From: Chara braunii
Lineage: Eukaryota; Streptophyta; Charophyceae; Charales; Characeae
NCBI GenBank assembly: GCA_003427395.1
Contig: BFEA01000360.1
Coordinates: 787,843-810,342, forward strand
DNA: 22,500 nt
Direction: 5' to 3'
Shown: one piece after another, positions 9,199-17,279 of the stretch
Layout of the letters: each line of letters opens with the position of its first letter
How positions within the stretch are numbered: the first letter of the stretch is position 1
Made by a program: the position numbers and the translations under genes
The notes under the pieces: generated by a model
The model's input: only the letters and a program-made list of their open reading frames with translations
The model's database searches: none
Told to the model about the DNA's origin: nothing

Positions 9199-9636
9199 AT
9201 GGCGCTGAACTATGATGGGGGAGAAGTAGTTCGACTGAAGGTCTGTATTCAAGGGGGGAGAGAGGAGGAGATGCGAGGTGACCAGAGGCTGCAGGCTGCC
9301 ATTTCCGAAGCGCGCGACAGGGCAGAGCGGAGGTGCAGACGAGATGGGGTGACCGTGGGCTTGAGAGTGACGGTCATCTATCACGAGACCGAATCATCAA
9401 CTGGGACCGAGACAAGGGAGGAGCAGCACAACGAGAGGGACTCAGGCGGGGAGAGCGAAATGAGCGAGGCTGACTGTGAGACGGATCTCAGGTCCCGGAA
9501 CAGACCCGAGGAGATCCAAAAGCACCACCGGGCCACGGAGCCGGTGGAAAAGGGACCTGAGGCCAGCTCACGACAGTCGACTCCTAGAGGCCGCGGGGCA
9601 GGAGGAAAACAGAGCAAGGGGAAGAGACAAGTGTGA
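9199..9636 (+). CDS. Unrecognised 145-residue protein, charged with an RGRG-basic tail (nested element)
   Basis: I do not recognise this protein. The frame is open from 9109, and in-frame ATGs are at 9115 and 9199. I prefer 9199 because the text just before it (CCCTCAG) could be a 3' splice site and because the protein then opens like the one at 13974. Residues about 8-17 (EVVRLKVCIQ) look like a strand, 22-48 an Arg/Glu-rich helix and 52-61 (TVGLRVTVIY) a second strand. Residues about 65-115 are acidic and hydrophilic. The last 18 residues are basic with RGRG and KGKR, suggesting nucleic acid binding or a nuclear signal (inference). Length and composition make chance possible but not favoured. 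It could be one exon of a spliced gene. Confidence 0.45.
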   Translation: MALNYDGGEVVRLKVCIQGGREEEMRGDQRLQAAISEARDRAERRCRRDGVTVGLRVTVIYHETESSTGTETREEQHNERDSGGESEMSEADCETDLRSRNRPEEIQKHHRATEPVEKGPEASSRQSTPRGRGAGGKQSKGKRQV

Positions 9637-9639
9637 GAC

Positions 9640-10910
9640 GCGAGAGGCAGGACACATGCGCTGCGAAGAGGTCAACGAAGAGAGAGATAGAGGGTAAGCG
9701 GGAACAGGACGAGTTCGCGGAGCACGCCTGGTGTCAACTGAACGGCATCTATAGCGAACCAGAGGTGACGAGATGAGTGGTGCGCATGCGTGTGATGGGC
9801 GCGTACAGACTGCACGCGGCGCGGCCTGGGAGGAGTAGGAGGGCAGTCAACGAGAGGCGTGAGTGATAGTGGGGTGTGCGCCCGACAGGCGCAGGGCAGT
9901 CGGGTAGAGCAAAATGAGAAGGTCAACGGCAAGGGATGAAAAAAAGAAATGAGAATTGGATGCGTGTGCAAGGGTGCTGACGTCAACTGAACTGCAGTGT
10001 GCGACTACCCAGCGAGGGGAGGACACACTGAGATAGGCCGTGTTGAAAGGTGCGCGTAAGGCAGAGAGTTCACAACCGCGCGGGACAGGGGAAAAACAGA
10101 ACAGAGGGAAAAGACAAGGGGAGGACAACCGAGCTCTGACGGTGATGATAGCATACCGCCACACAAGAGAGAGGCGGTCAGATTGGGTTCTTACAGGCAG
10201 GGGGGCAGTCATGAGTGACCAGCAGGCTTACTCTAAGAACTCAGCTGCGTTCACGCGACTAACGCATTGATGACTGTCCACTCGTATAAACATGCTAAGA
10301 TCAGATGAGATTTGAAGTTGCTTATGACCCGATGAGGCAAGACTGAGAGAGAGGGGCCTTTGCGTGATCGAGCCAGACGTAGGCGAGACAAACGTACGAG
10401 ACCGTCTTCGTTGGCGTCGTCAATAATACACTGGAGGATTGAGTGTCGTGATGAGTCTCAGGTGGTCGGAGAGTGAAGTTGTGAAATCACCAATCTAAGA
10501 AGAATGAGTGATGCTTGTGAAAACACGGCGGCAACTATCATTAGCTGTTCCACTTAAAAGGTAACAGTTAAGTTGCATGAGCATCAGTAGTTTTCGCCCT
10601 ATAGTCTCCTGTTGTTGTTAGCTGATTTCCTGTCGGGTTCGACAACGGCGTTGCATTTGCCTCACCTCGGTTTAGTCTCAGGTAAGACATCATAGCAGGC
10701 TTTGTTCATGCCAGGTCGAACCTGGAGAGAATGTATAGTTGCTTATTGCTTCAATAACTTTGTTTCTGATTTGAGCAGATCTTTATCATCAACACGTAGA
10801 AATTACTCTGTTGTTTACCAATCATTATCAGGGTAACTCATCTGCACTTTTGGGGGAACCAAAGGCTGGCGCGATTCCCTGAGAGTCTTATGCAAGAAAC
10901 GGCAGAGTGA
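9640..10910. other. G/A-rich degenerate repeats, no supported gene
   Basis: The word GTCAACnGA recurs (near 9671, 9733, 9847, 9922 and 9982). A CCGCG..ACAGAnCA..GGGAAAAGACAAG block near 9590-9630 has a diverged match near 10075-10120, so part of the end of the preceding frame has been duplicated. Two compact hairpins follow: TGTCG-GGTT-CGACA (10631-10644) and CCAGGT-CGA-ACCTGG (10711-10725). Short open frames such as 10040-10270 and 10911-11147 show no recognisable features. Confidence 0.5.
10631..10644. repeat. Perfect palindrome TGTCG-GGTT-CGACA
   Basis: A 5-bp stem with a 4-nt loop whose arms are the same pentamers as the two ends of the nested element. It may be coincidence, a recombinase-binding site, or the scar of joined ends. 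Confidence 0.6.
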
Positions 10911-11185
10911 ATGTGGGTACACAATGTGCACGGGTTGCGGACTATTAAGCGGCCTTTCTACACCCGTGCTGACAATTTTAATCTAAAGAGGGGTGGGAAG
11001 CTCGACTATGGCTCTGCTTTAGACATCGTACCTTCGTTAGCGAACGTCGCTGGGTTGAGCCTGATCTATTTCCTCTCCGCTAGATTGCTTGGACACCCCG
11101 GGGATAGAAGTCGCATGAACGAGAGGTTGTTTGTGATCAGCATTTAATTGAGTGTAAAACACATGAGCTTGTGCATGCTGGTGAA

Positions 11186-11302
11186 TGACAATGCTGTAGG
11201 ACTGCTTTGTGTGACGATGTTGTATGACTGCACTGTGTGATAATGTTACAAGACTGTATCGTGCAACTGCATAGTGTGATTGTCTCGTGTGACGACACCG
11301 TG
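11186..11302. repeat. Degenerate 13-bp tandem array, nine copies
   Basis: Phased at 13 bp, the units read TGACAATGCTGTA, GGACTGCTTTGTG, TGACGATGTTGTA, TGACTGCACTGTG and so on, ending TGACGACACCGTG at 11302. Consensus is about TGACTGYNCTGTG. A 132-codon minus-strand frame over this array is its shadow. Confidence 0.85.
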
Positions 11303-12630
11303 CGTGAGCCAAGTGCAGCAGATGCGCTTGGGAAGCTAATGTCAGCTTGATTTGAGTATGCAAGAAGCCAATGTGAGGGGATGACGCGTGAAAAGGGTTA
11401 GTTAGGTGAGAGTCAATTTCTCCCCTCGTTTTCACGAGCAGAATTTCAGCTGATCATGTTTACCTTCATTTTGCTGTAAAGTGAGGGTTGATCAATTATT
11501 GTTATTTTCGTTTTCTATTGCATAATAAAGAGCTTCTTTTCCCTTATTGTTGAGCTTTTCCCCCTGTGATTAATGAAGCGGTCTGAATAAGGCCGAGGGG
11601 CTTAGGGGTAAACGTAAAGTCTATTTTCTGTTTACGATTAATTGTCGAAGCCCCCGCTTACCATTCAAAGTTGTTTTGAGTTTGGCGCCTTAGTATTTGG
11701 GGAAAAGGGGGATGTCCAGGATATATGATTTCTGCTTGCAAGGGACCTTCCATGAGTAGACGGGATTACTCCTAAGAAGGGTCGCGTATCTTCTTGCAAA
11801 GTTCTTTCTGGATGGAGACTAGTAGAATGTGATGAAAAGGGCCTGACTACTGCTAAGTCCAAGAAACCATCTAACAACTTGTGTTCTTACGAAACTCATC
11901 GAGAGCATGATCTCAGAACGGCTTAGAACACCATGCCTTCGCTGGACAAGGCTGACGTTTAAAGTCGTGAGTCAGGATTCCAACTGCAAGAGCTTTACCG
12001 TCGGAAGCTTAGTGAACTGAATCATGACGGGTAGCGATCAGCTACCTAGCCTAACAATTACTGAGCGTGAGACTCAATAGTGTACAGGGACCAGGGTTGT
12101 GAATTGTTTAGGTCATTCCCTAATCACGTGGCTACCCTCGGTGCTCTACGCAAAAAGTGGAAACTCCCCTCATATGAAAACTGAGAAAGCCCTAGTGTCG
12201 TTCTCGTGTAAAGTACGGAACTCGGGGTAGGTTGAATCTCAGAGAGGGCTGGAATGTTTTTCAAGATAGAATCTCTCATGCGGGACTCAGACAGGCTCAA
12301 AGTTTTATGATGAGTAGTTATTTCTATTCGTTTAATCGCTTATAGTCGACCCCACACATTACAGAGTTCTCACAAGTGCAAACTATGAGCGACCGAGGCT
12401 AATATTATGTCAATCGATCCCATACGCTCAAACATTTTCGACTATTTGGCTTGAAGGAAACCGGATTGATAGCCATCGCCTAAAACCCTAGTGATAAATG
12501 CGGCGATTTAGCATGACGAGGAAGCTCTGCGGCCAACCAGAAGTCTATCTGTCCCAGAGTGCCTGAATTACCCTAATTGTCCATAGTATAACCAGCATAC
12601 GAAATTGATCTAAGGACGCAAAAGGGGGCA
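11303..12630. other. No gene or repeat recognised
   Basis: Short broken frames only. T/A-rich stretches lie near 11480-11550. This may be intron or spacer of the nested element. Confidence 0.4.
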
Positions 12631-12882
12631 ATGCGGGAAGAGGAGGTCCTAGTGGTGAAGGGCCGATTAAACAGGGATAAGAAGGAAGGTTGGGAGGATG
12701 ACGCATGCAGGGATATGGAGACATATATAATGAGCCAGAGGAGGTTTGCTGTTGAGAGTGTTGGAGAAAGAATATATATTGAGTATGTAATCTACTTCTA
12801 CGGACTTGACAGCAGGCTGCACATTAACGGCTCAATGGTAGAGTCTGTGGAGAAGGCTAAGACAGAGCTCAGACAGGCATAG
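12631..12882 (+). CDS. Unrecognised 83-residue small protein, paralogue of the frame at 13974
   Basis: ATG at 12631 follows AAAAGGGGGCA, and the stop is at 12880-12882. The predicted layout is strand (residues 5-13), helix (21-44), strand (48-57), strand (62-66), helix (70-82), that is beta-alpha-beta-beta-alpha. Aligned without any gap to the 84-residue frame at 13974, it shares V9, L13, W21, A25, A40, V44, I50, Y52, L63, V73, E74 and A76 plus the start Met: 13 of 83 identical, with conservative changes such as E51/K and K77/R. Equal length and the conserved single Trp support common ancestry. The function is unknown. The fold order is compatible with a ferredoxin-like or RNA-binding-like domain, which is inference only. 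Confidence 0.55.
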   Translation: MREEEVLVVKGRLNRDKKEGWEDDACRDMETYIMSQRRFAVESVGERIYIEYVIYFYGLDSRLHINGSMVESVEKAKTELRQA

Positions 12883-13035
12883 GGGTGTTCAAGACTCCTG
12901 CTTGAAGTCTGTAACGCTTTTCTCAGTAAACCACGACTTTCCAGTTTCGACCCCCTTTTATTCAACATTTCTCCACTACACAGTCAACGTCAAGGGGTCT
13001 CTCGACTTAAGGATATTCAGATGACGTTTAGGCAG

Positions 13036-13588
13036 TACTCAAAACAAGTACTCAGAGTAGCCTTTAATATTCAAGGCAGTGCCCAGAAAAGTTCTCAGTG
13101 CTGTGTTCGGTACTCGGGACCGTACTCGAAGCAATACTCAAGGCAATATCTAACTCACAAGGCCTGCCCAGGCATGGCAGCTAATTTTGCAAACGGTAAC
13201 CTCAAACAACAGTTAGTTCGGCAACCAGTAATCACCACCGCGTTTGGCTCTCAGTCGATGACCTCTACAGCATCCAATTTTACAATTAAGTGGCAGTCAA
13301 TCAACAATATTTAATCCTTCATCAGCAATTAATCAGTAATATCCAGTTCCCAATCAAGAACTAACCAGCAGCCAACCAACAATTGTAGTTAAGAGCGGCG
13401 ATAAGAAAACTTGACTAAGAACAGTACTCAAGATAACACTCAAAACATTACTCAGAACTGTAACCAGAACTGCGCTCTGAGCTGTACTCAGGACAATTCT
13501 TGGAATAGCACTCAGAGCGGAATTCAGTACTCAAGGCAATACTTGGGACGGTACTCTGAGCGGTATTTGAGTGCTACTCAGTTACTGC
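13036..13588. repeat. Degenerate 12-bp minisatellite, consensus CTCARRRCARTA
   Basis: At 13427-13588 the units phase at 12 bp: CTCAAGATAACA, CTCAAAACATTA, CTCAGAACTGTA ... CTCAAGGCAATA, CTTGGGACGGTA, CTCTGAGCGGTA, with one 19-bp unit at 13511-13529. The same consensus is seen at 13036-13150, also with 19-bp variants, and more faintly at 13740-13870. One frame translates the array as a tetrapeptide repeat (NSTQ, DNTQ, NITQ ...). That frame (13411-13647) has no ATG start, so I do not call a gene. Confidence 0.8.
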
Positions 13589-13973
13589 ACGATCGGTATT
13601 TAGTTGCTATTCAATCTTTACTTAATCAACTCTCAATGGCATTTTAATCAGCTTTCAGTTTGCAATTCGCTACAGTCATTTTACCTTCCGGAAAACAACA
13701 TTCATAAACAACAATCAGAGATACCAGCCGGGAACAGTGATCAGAGAACGGCAGTCTGAAGTAGCAACAGAAAGCAGCATTCAGACGCAGCATTCAGGAG
13801 AATACTATTCTGAAATCCAATACTTCTGACTGTACTCAGACTAGTACTTGGACTCGGCATTCTGAAAACGTGGTGGAAACAACAATTATCCAATAGTCCT
13901 CTCATGCTTAGATCACACAAGAGTCATCCGCCTCGAGTCCGGCGAACTGATGTAGGGAGGATTCGGCAAAGGT

Positions 13974-14228
13974 ATGGCGGACTTCAACTCAGTTAGAGTC
14001 TCCTGTTCTCTGTATCAGGGCACTACCAGGACCTGGAGGGAGAGTGCAATCGAAGAGTACAGCCAGCAGACTTTAGTGATGATGGAACACGCGTTGTCCC
14101 TTGTGAGAAGTCATACAAAAATCAAGTACACATACTTTCTGCATGACAGGAATGGAAAGTTATGTGCCATCATGACTTCTGAGGGTACTGTTGAGGAGGC
14201 GAGGAGGACTGTTGGCAACCAACCGTGA
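13974..14228 (+). CDS. Unrecognised 84-residue small protein, paralogue of the frame at 12631
   Basis: ATG at 13974 in the context GGTATGGCG, and the stop is at 14226-14228. Predicted order: strand 6-15 (SVRVSCSLYQ), helix 21-46 beginning at W21, strand 49-57 (KIKYTYFLH), turn DRNG, strand 62-67, helix 72-80 (TVEEARRTV). It aligns gaplessly with the 83-residue frame 1.3 kb upstream (12631). The two are separated by the CTCA-type degenerate repeats, as if a gene-plus-spacer unit had duplicated and diverged. The protein is unrecognised. It lacks a signal peptide or membrane segment. Confidence 0.55.
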   Translation: MADFNSVRVSCSLYQGTTRTWRESAIEEYSQQTLVMMEHALSLVRSHTKIKYTYFLHDRNGKLCAIMTSEGTVEEARRTVGNQP

Positions 14229-14269
14229 GAGTTTTATTTTCTGTGCAAGGACAGTTCATTTATTTGGAC

Positions 14270-14410
14270 ATTTAGCAATTATTTAATCAGCAATCTATCA
14301 TCAACAGTCAGTTGCTAGTGATCAGCGTCTAGCAATCAGTTCTGGCAATCAGTTCCCTGCGGTCAGTTTGGCAGCCAGTTCTCAGGGACCATCTGGTCAG
14401 TCTGTACTAG
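14270..14410. repeat. Degenerate CAATCAGTT-type short repeats
   Basis: The words AATCAGCAATC, TCAGTTGC, CAATCAGTTCTGG, CAATCAGTTCCCTG, CGGTCAGTTTGG and CAGCCAGTTCTC follow each other at about 12-14 bp steps, and similar text lies at 13320-13390. Probably the same decayed array family as 13036-13588. Confidence 0.6.
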
Positions 14411-14421
14411 CAAGAGTACTC

Positions 14422-14739
14422 ATGAGCACAGTTCAGTCAACTCCGGTCAGTGAGTCAGTGCTGGCCAGCCTCAACAGAATTTCATGCAAAGAGGCTTTCC
14501 ATTATCAGTATGTTAGTGCCATTGGTTTCAGACAGGGAGATCTGTCAATCTTCATTGTCCAGACCAGTTTTGCAGATGGCACTATCCACGATCTGAGGCC
14601 TTACCTGAAGAAGGGCAAGGAGACTCATGAGCCTTTTGATCCAGTCTGGATCTCAGCCACTGAATATCTTGAGCAGAGAGAGAGGGAGCTTGATGAGAGT
14701 GGCGTTGATTCGCAGCTTCGAGCCTATGCTCTATACTGA
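14422..14739 (+). CDS. Unrecognised 105-residue protein, overlaps the next frame
   Basis: The frame is open from about 14368. The first ATG is at 14422 (CTCATGAGC) and the stop is TGA at 14737-14739. Residues about 25-54 form a hydrophobic, strand-rich block (FHYQYVSAIGFRQGDLSIFI...FADGT). Residues 55-100 are charged and end in a predicted helix (EYLEQRERELDESG). The last 14 nt overlap the ATG-started frame at 14726-15079 in another phase. Either this is a real two-gene overlap, or one longer gene has been split by a single-base indel or is joined by splicing or frameshifting. I do not recognise the family. Confidence 0.5.
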   Translation: MSTVQSTPVSESVLASLNRISCKEAFHYQYVSAIGFRQGDLSIFIVQTSFADGTIHDLRPYLKKGKETHEPFDPVWISATEYLEQRERELDESGVDSQLRAYALY

Positions 14740-15079
14740 CTATCATAGGGCTCCAGTACCTTCTCTTCTTACAGACGGCACAAGTTGGTTGGATGTGATC
14801 GGTTTGGCAAAAAGATATATCTCTCCTGCGGTAATCGACATTGAGGCATTAACCGAGCCTACCGAGTATACCTACCTCAGGCGAGGAGTTTTTTCAGTGG
14901 ACGGACTGCCTACCTTGTGGGAGGAGTTCTGCTCCATGGTTGACTACCGTGTCATGTGCCTTGGATGGTCATGTTCAGAGCTTGTTGGCTACAGGTGGTT
15001 TTTTGTTACAAGGCCTCAGTCTCAGTCTGTTCGTGGACGTGGGTCACGGCACCAGAAAAGATCAATGAAAAGAGATTGA
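14726..15079 (+). CDS. Unrecognised 117-residue protein with basic RGRG tail
   Basis: The frame has an earlier ATG at 14627, but text before 14726 is the shadow of the preceding frame, so I start at ATG 14726. Coding-like text includes SWLDVIGLAKRYISPAVIDI, LPTLWEEF and LGWSCSELVGYRWFFV, rich in Trp, Tyr and Leu as in a folded globular domain. The end (residues about 98-117) is basic with RGRG and KRSMKRD, comparable to the tail of the frame at 9199-9636. It may be the C-terminal half of one protein whose N-terminal half is 14422-14739. Function is unknown. Confidence 0.5.
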   Translation: MLYTDYHRAPVPSLLTDGTSWLDVIGLAKRYISPAVIDIEALTEPTEYTYLRRGVFSVDGLPTLWEEFCSMVDYRVMCLGWSCSELVGYRWFFVTRPQSQSVRGRGSRHQKRSMKRD

Positions 15080-15364
15080 GAGAGACTGACCTGAGGGATG
15101 AGTGAGGACTCTTGAGAGGTGCTGACCATGTCTGTTCACATGTACTTTCTGAGATTATTATGAGTCCTCGTTCTTCCCTCATTCAATTGTCCATGGCCTT
15201 GCTCGAGTCAGTCAGTCTTATTTTCTGCATTATTCTTGCTTGATAATTGCCTTCGTGGATGCTTTGTCACAGTTCTCAAAATCAGATTGACATAATTGAT
15301 GCATGCATAGCACCCCATAATTTTATGATTATTATTTGCACGACTCTCTGCTGTTCCGAATCAA

Positions 15365-15370
15365 AATAAA
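15365..15370 (+). terminator. Possible polyadenylation signal AATAAA
   Basis: AATAAA lies 286 bp after the stop at 15079 and before the right end of the nested element. A T/A-rich stretch follows at 15455-15490. The motif is short and the call is positional only. Confidence 0.3.
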
Positions 15371-15558
15371 AGATTCCTAAGACCAGGGACCAACGAAGAC
15401 CGCAATTGAAGGGTCTCGCTCGAAGCCGGACGCACACAACAGGAAGGGATTTGCATTATTTAATTTATTTTATTTATTGCAATCATATACAAAATCCTGC
15501 GTGACAGCCTGTTGGCTTTCCTGCCGCCCGAGGTTGCTCGGCTGGAAAAAGTGCGACA

Positions 15559-15562
15559 GCGG
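15559..15562. repeat. Target-site duplication of the nested element, right (GCGG)
   Basis: Matches the uninterrupted LTR (21359-21362) exactly and the left copy (7215-7218) at three of four bases. Confidence 0.65.
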
Positions 15563-16068
15563 GCGCTGGAAGAAAGCAGGGTGCTGCGGGCAGCGCCATA
15601 GCCAGCCCTACATAGTCAGGGCTTGGCTTGGACGACGAATGGAGGCGGTGGTGGTCTTCGTGCATGAGGGAGAAGACGTGGGAGGAAGACAAGAATAGGG
15701 AGAGAGTGGGAGAGATGAGGATGATGTGAGGGCGCATACCTTGTACTGACGATGGTCTGCATTGGTCGACATCTTCAAGTACTTTGGTGGCTGCTGACGT
15801 CAACAGTTGCATTGTCAATTCGTAGGTAGGAAGTAGTTGTGTAGGGAGTAGCCTGGGTGTCGAGCCCCAAGCAGGGAGAGAGGGCCTGGATACGTATGTT
15901 GGTGGGGATGAGAGTAAGCTTTCATTAACATTCGGTTTCAGTGTTTCGATTCTCCATTGGTGTAATATTGGTGCAATGCTGCTTTCTGGACACTGTGGGA
16001 TTTTCTTGCTTTCAATGTGATTGTGCTATCTGGATTCTGTCATCTCGTTATCTCTCATTTTCCTTGCA
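15559..16068 (+). repeat. 5' LTR, right part (interrupted)
   Basis: Collinear with 21359-21872, with about 36 hand-counted differences over some 510 bases. It ends TTCCTTGCA. With 6562-7218 it completes a 5' LTR of about 1163 bp. Confidence 0.93.
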
Positions 16069-16071
16069 ATT

Positions 16072-16083
16072 CGGTATCGGAGC
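16072..16083 (+). other. Primer-binding site, tRNA-iMet type (two changes)
   Basis: CGGTATCGGAGC starts 3 nt after the LTR end. The usual plant site is TGGTATCAGAGC, complementary to the initiator tRNA-Met 3' end. One of the two differences (A to G) would still allow a G:U pair. The site is absent after both 5808 and 21872, as expected for a solo LTR and a 3' LTR. Confidence 0.75.
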
Positions 16084-17279
16084 AAGTTCGAACCACTCCA
16101 CTTGTTCCTCCGCAACAACTGTTTGGTGCTTCGTTGGGAAATGGCGGGGCAGTGATAATGCTTGTGCGGTTGTGTATAGGCGCCCCTGAGTTGGGAGGGC
16201 CCGCTTGGAAGGCTATGTGGTGACATAGGGTTGCACGTTGGATGATGAGAGCTTGCTGACGTGGCAATTAGGCCGAGGTGGAACTGCATTGCATTGTGGG
16301 TTGTGCTGAGGCATTGACTGGTCATCATAAACGCACGTCATGTTACTGGTGAGAAATCTGTGGTTGGGGGCAGCATTATGAGGTACGTTGCTCCTTACCT
16401 TATCTACCCTCTTCATTGCTTCTTACCGTGAGGAAGTGACTCTAGTCCTAAGAGTCCTCTCGATGTGAGGAGTCACGAGCGCTCAACCTTGAGAGTCGAC
16501 ATTCTTCCTGGGCAGCAAGCTGGTGGGAGACGGGCGAAGCCTCTGAAGGGCCCTGGGCAAAGCACTTGGGTCACCGTCACCATGCCAACCCGCTAGGACC
16601 AGTACACACATGCTTTGTCGTAAGTCCTTGGTTCTGCTTGTTGTGGGCATGCCAGCCCTATTAGAGGCTCGTTGCATACGAGGATAAAGAAGATGAATGG
16701 CTGGTAGGTTTAGCATAGACTTGGGGCACAGGGGTGGGCCAGATTGCACACCTTTAGACACGCCGTCTGAACCAGAGCTACAGGACGTCGACACAAAGTG
16801 ACTACTTAAGAGGGATACATGGAGAGGGAAGATTCCAGTAGTTGCTCGAATGTTCAATATTGTAATATTTCCATTCAACATACATTTCAACAAACGGTTT
16901 TATTTTTATTTTTGATTAGTTAGCTATGACGGACTGCTAACAACTAACAAACTGTTGCAGATAGAGTAGTTTATTCTTGCTGGAAGCATCTGTTTAGACT
17001 AGTCAAAAGTAGGACTATAATTGTTTGCAGGGGTCTGAAACTATCTGCAGCTACCACTTGACTGCTTCCTGATAAATCTGGACCGTATATTGCAATTTTA
17101 TTTATTAAGCGGTTGGGTGCCACGCTGCGGTAGGTCCCAGCGAGGACACTAGTTCAGATTGTATGCCTTGCGTAGCTCTGGGGTGAAGATGACATTGAGG
17201 TTGAGACACATAGACTAGGATGAGGGGAGGATTGCCAGAGGACAAACACTTTGTCGGCCGACCACTTGTTTGGTGTTAA
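16084..17279. other. Retrotransposon leader region, no gene seen
   Basis: No convincing coding frame between the primer-binding site and the gag-like stretch. Minus-strand open frames here are short and without features. Confidence 0.5.

Larger units (their letters stand above)
7219..15558. mobile_element. 8340-bp nested insertion, TGTCG...CGACA ends, unrecognised class
   Basis: The intact 3' LTR reads straight through 21353-21370. In the 5' LTR, homology to that stretch ends at 7218 and restarts at 15559, overlapping by 4 bp (left GCAG, right GCGG, intact GCGG). Exactly at these junctions the inserted DNA begins TGTCGG and ends GCGACA, giving 5-bp inverted termini and a 4-bp target duplication with one mismatch. 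I found no direct terminal repeats, no primer-binding site and no recognisable reverse transcriptase, integrase or transposase. Contents from left to right: GC-rich left end, three direct repeats, a 145-codon frame, degenerate arrays, two paralogous small frames, two overlapping frames, and a T/A-rich right end. TG..CA ends with a 4-bp duplication fit DDE-integrase chemistry. From memory, Ginger-type DDE transposons also have TGTNR ends and 4-bp duplications, but usually much longer terminal repeats. Confidence 0.82.

Noticed and set aside
9121-10212. Minus-strand open frames opposite the 9199 gene (87, 78, 104 and 121 codons)
   Set aside because: They are antisense to a G/A-rich region low in CTA/TTA/TCA, which leaves long stop-free shadows. 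Their composition is Ser/Pro/Leu-rich without motifs.
10265-10345. Possible C/D box snoRNA (TGATGA near 10268, CTGA near 10343)
   Set aside because: No terminal stem joins the two boxes and the motifs are short enough to be chance.
13411-13647. N-x-T-Q repeat protein
   Set aside because: No ATG start, degenerate repeat content, and the frame simply follows a 12-bp array.
7219-15558. A pair of LTRs inside the nested element
   Set aside because: I compared the first few hundred bases with the last few hundred. Apart from a weak GTGWCAGC...TTCCTGCC resemblance (near 7273 and 15501) the ends do not match, and nothing like a second TGTCGGAGGG start was seen.
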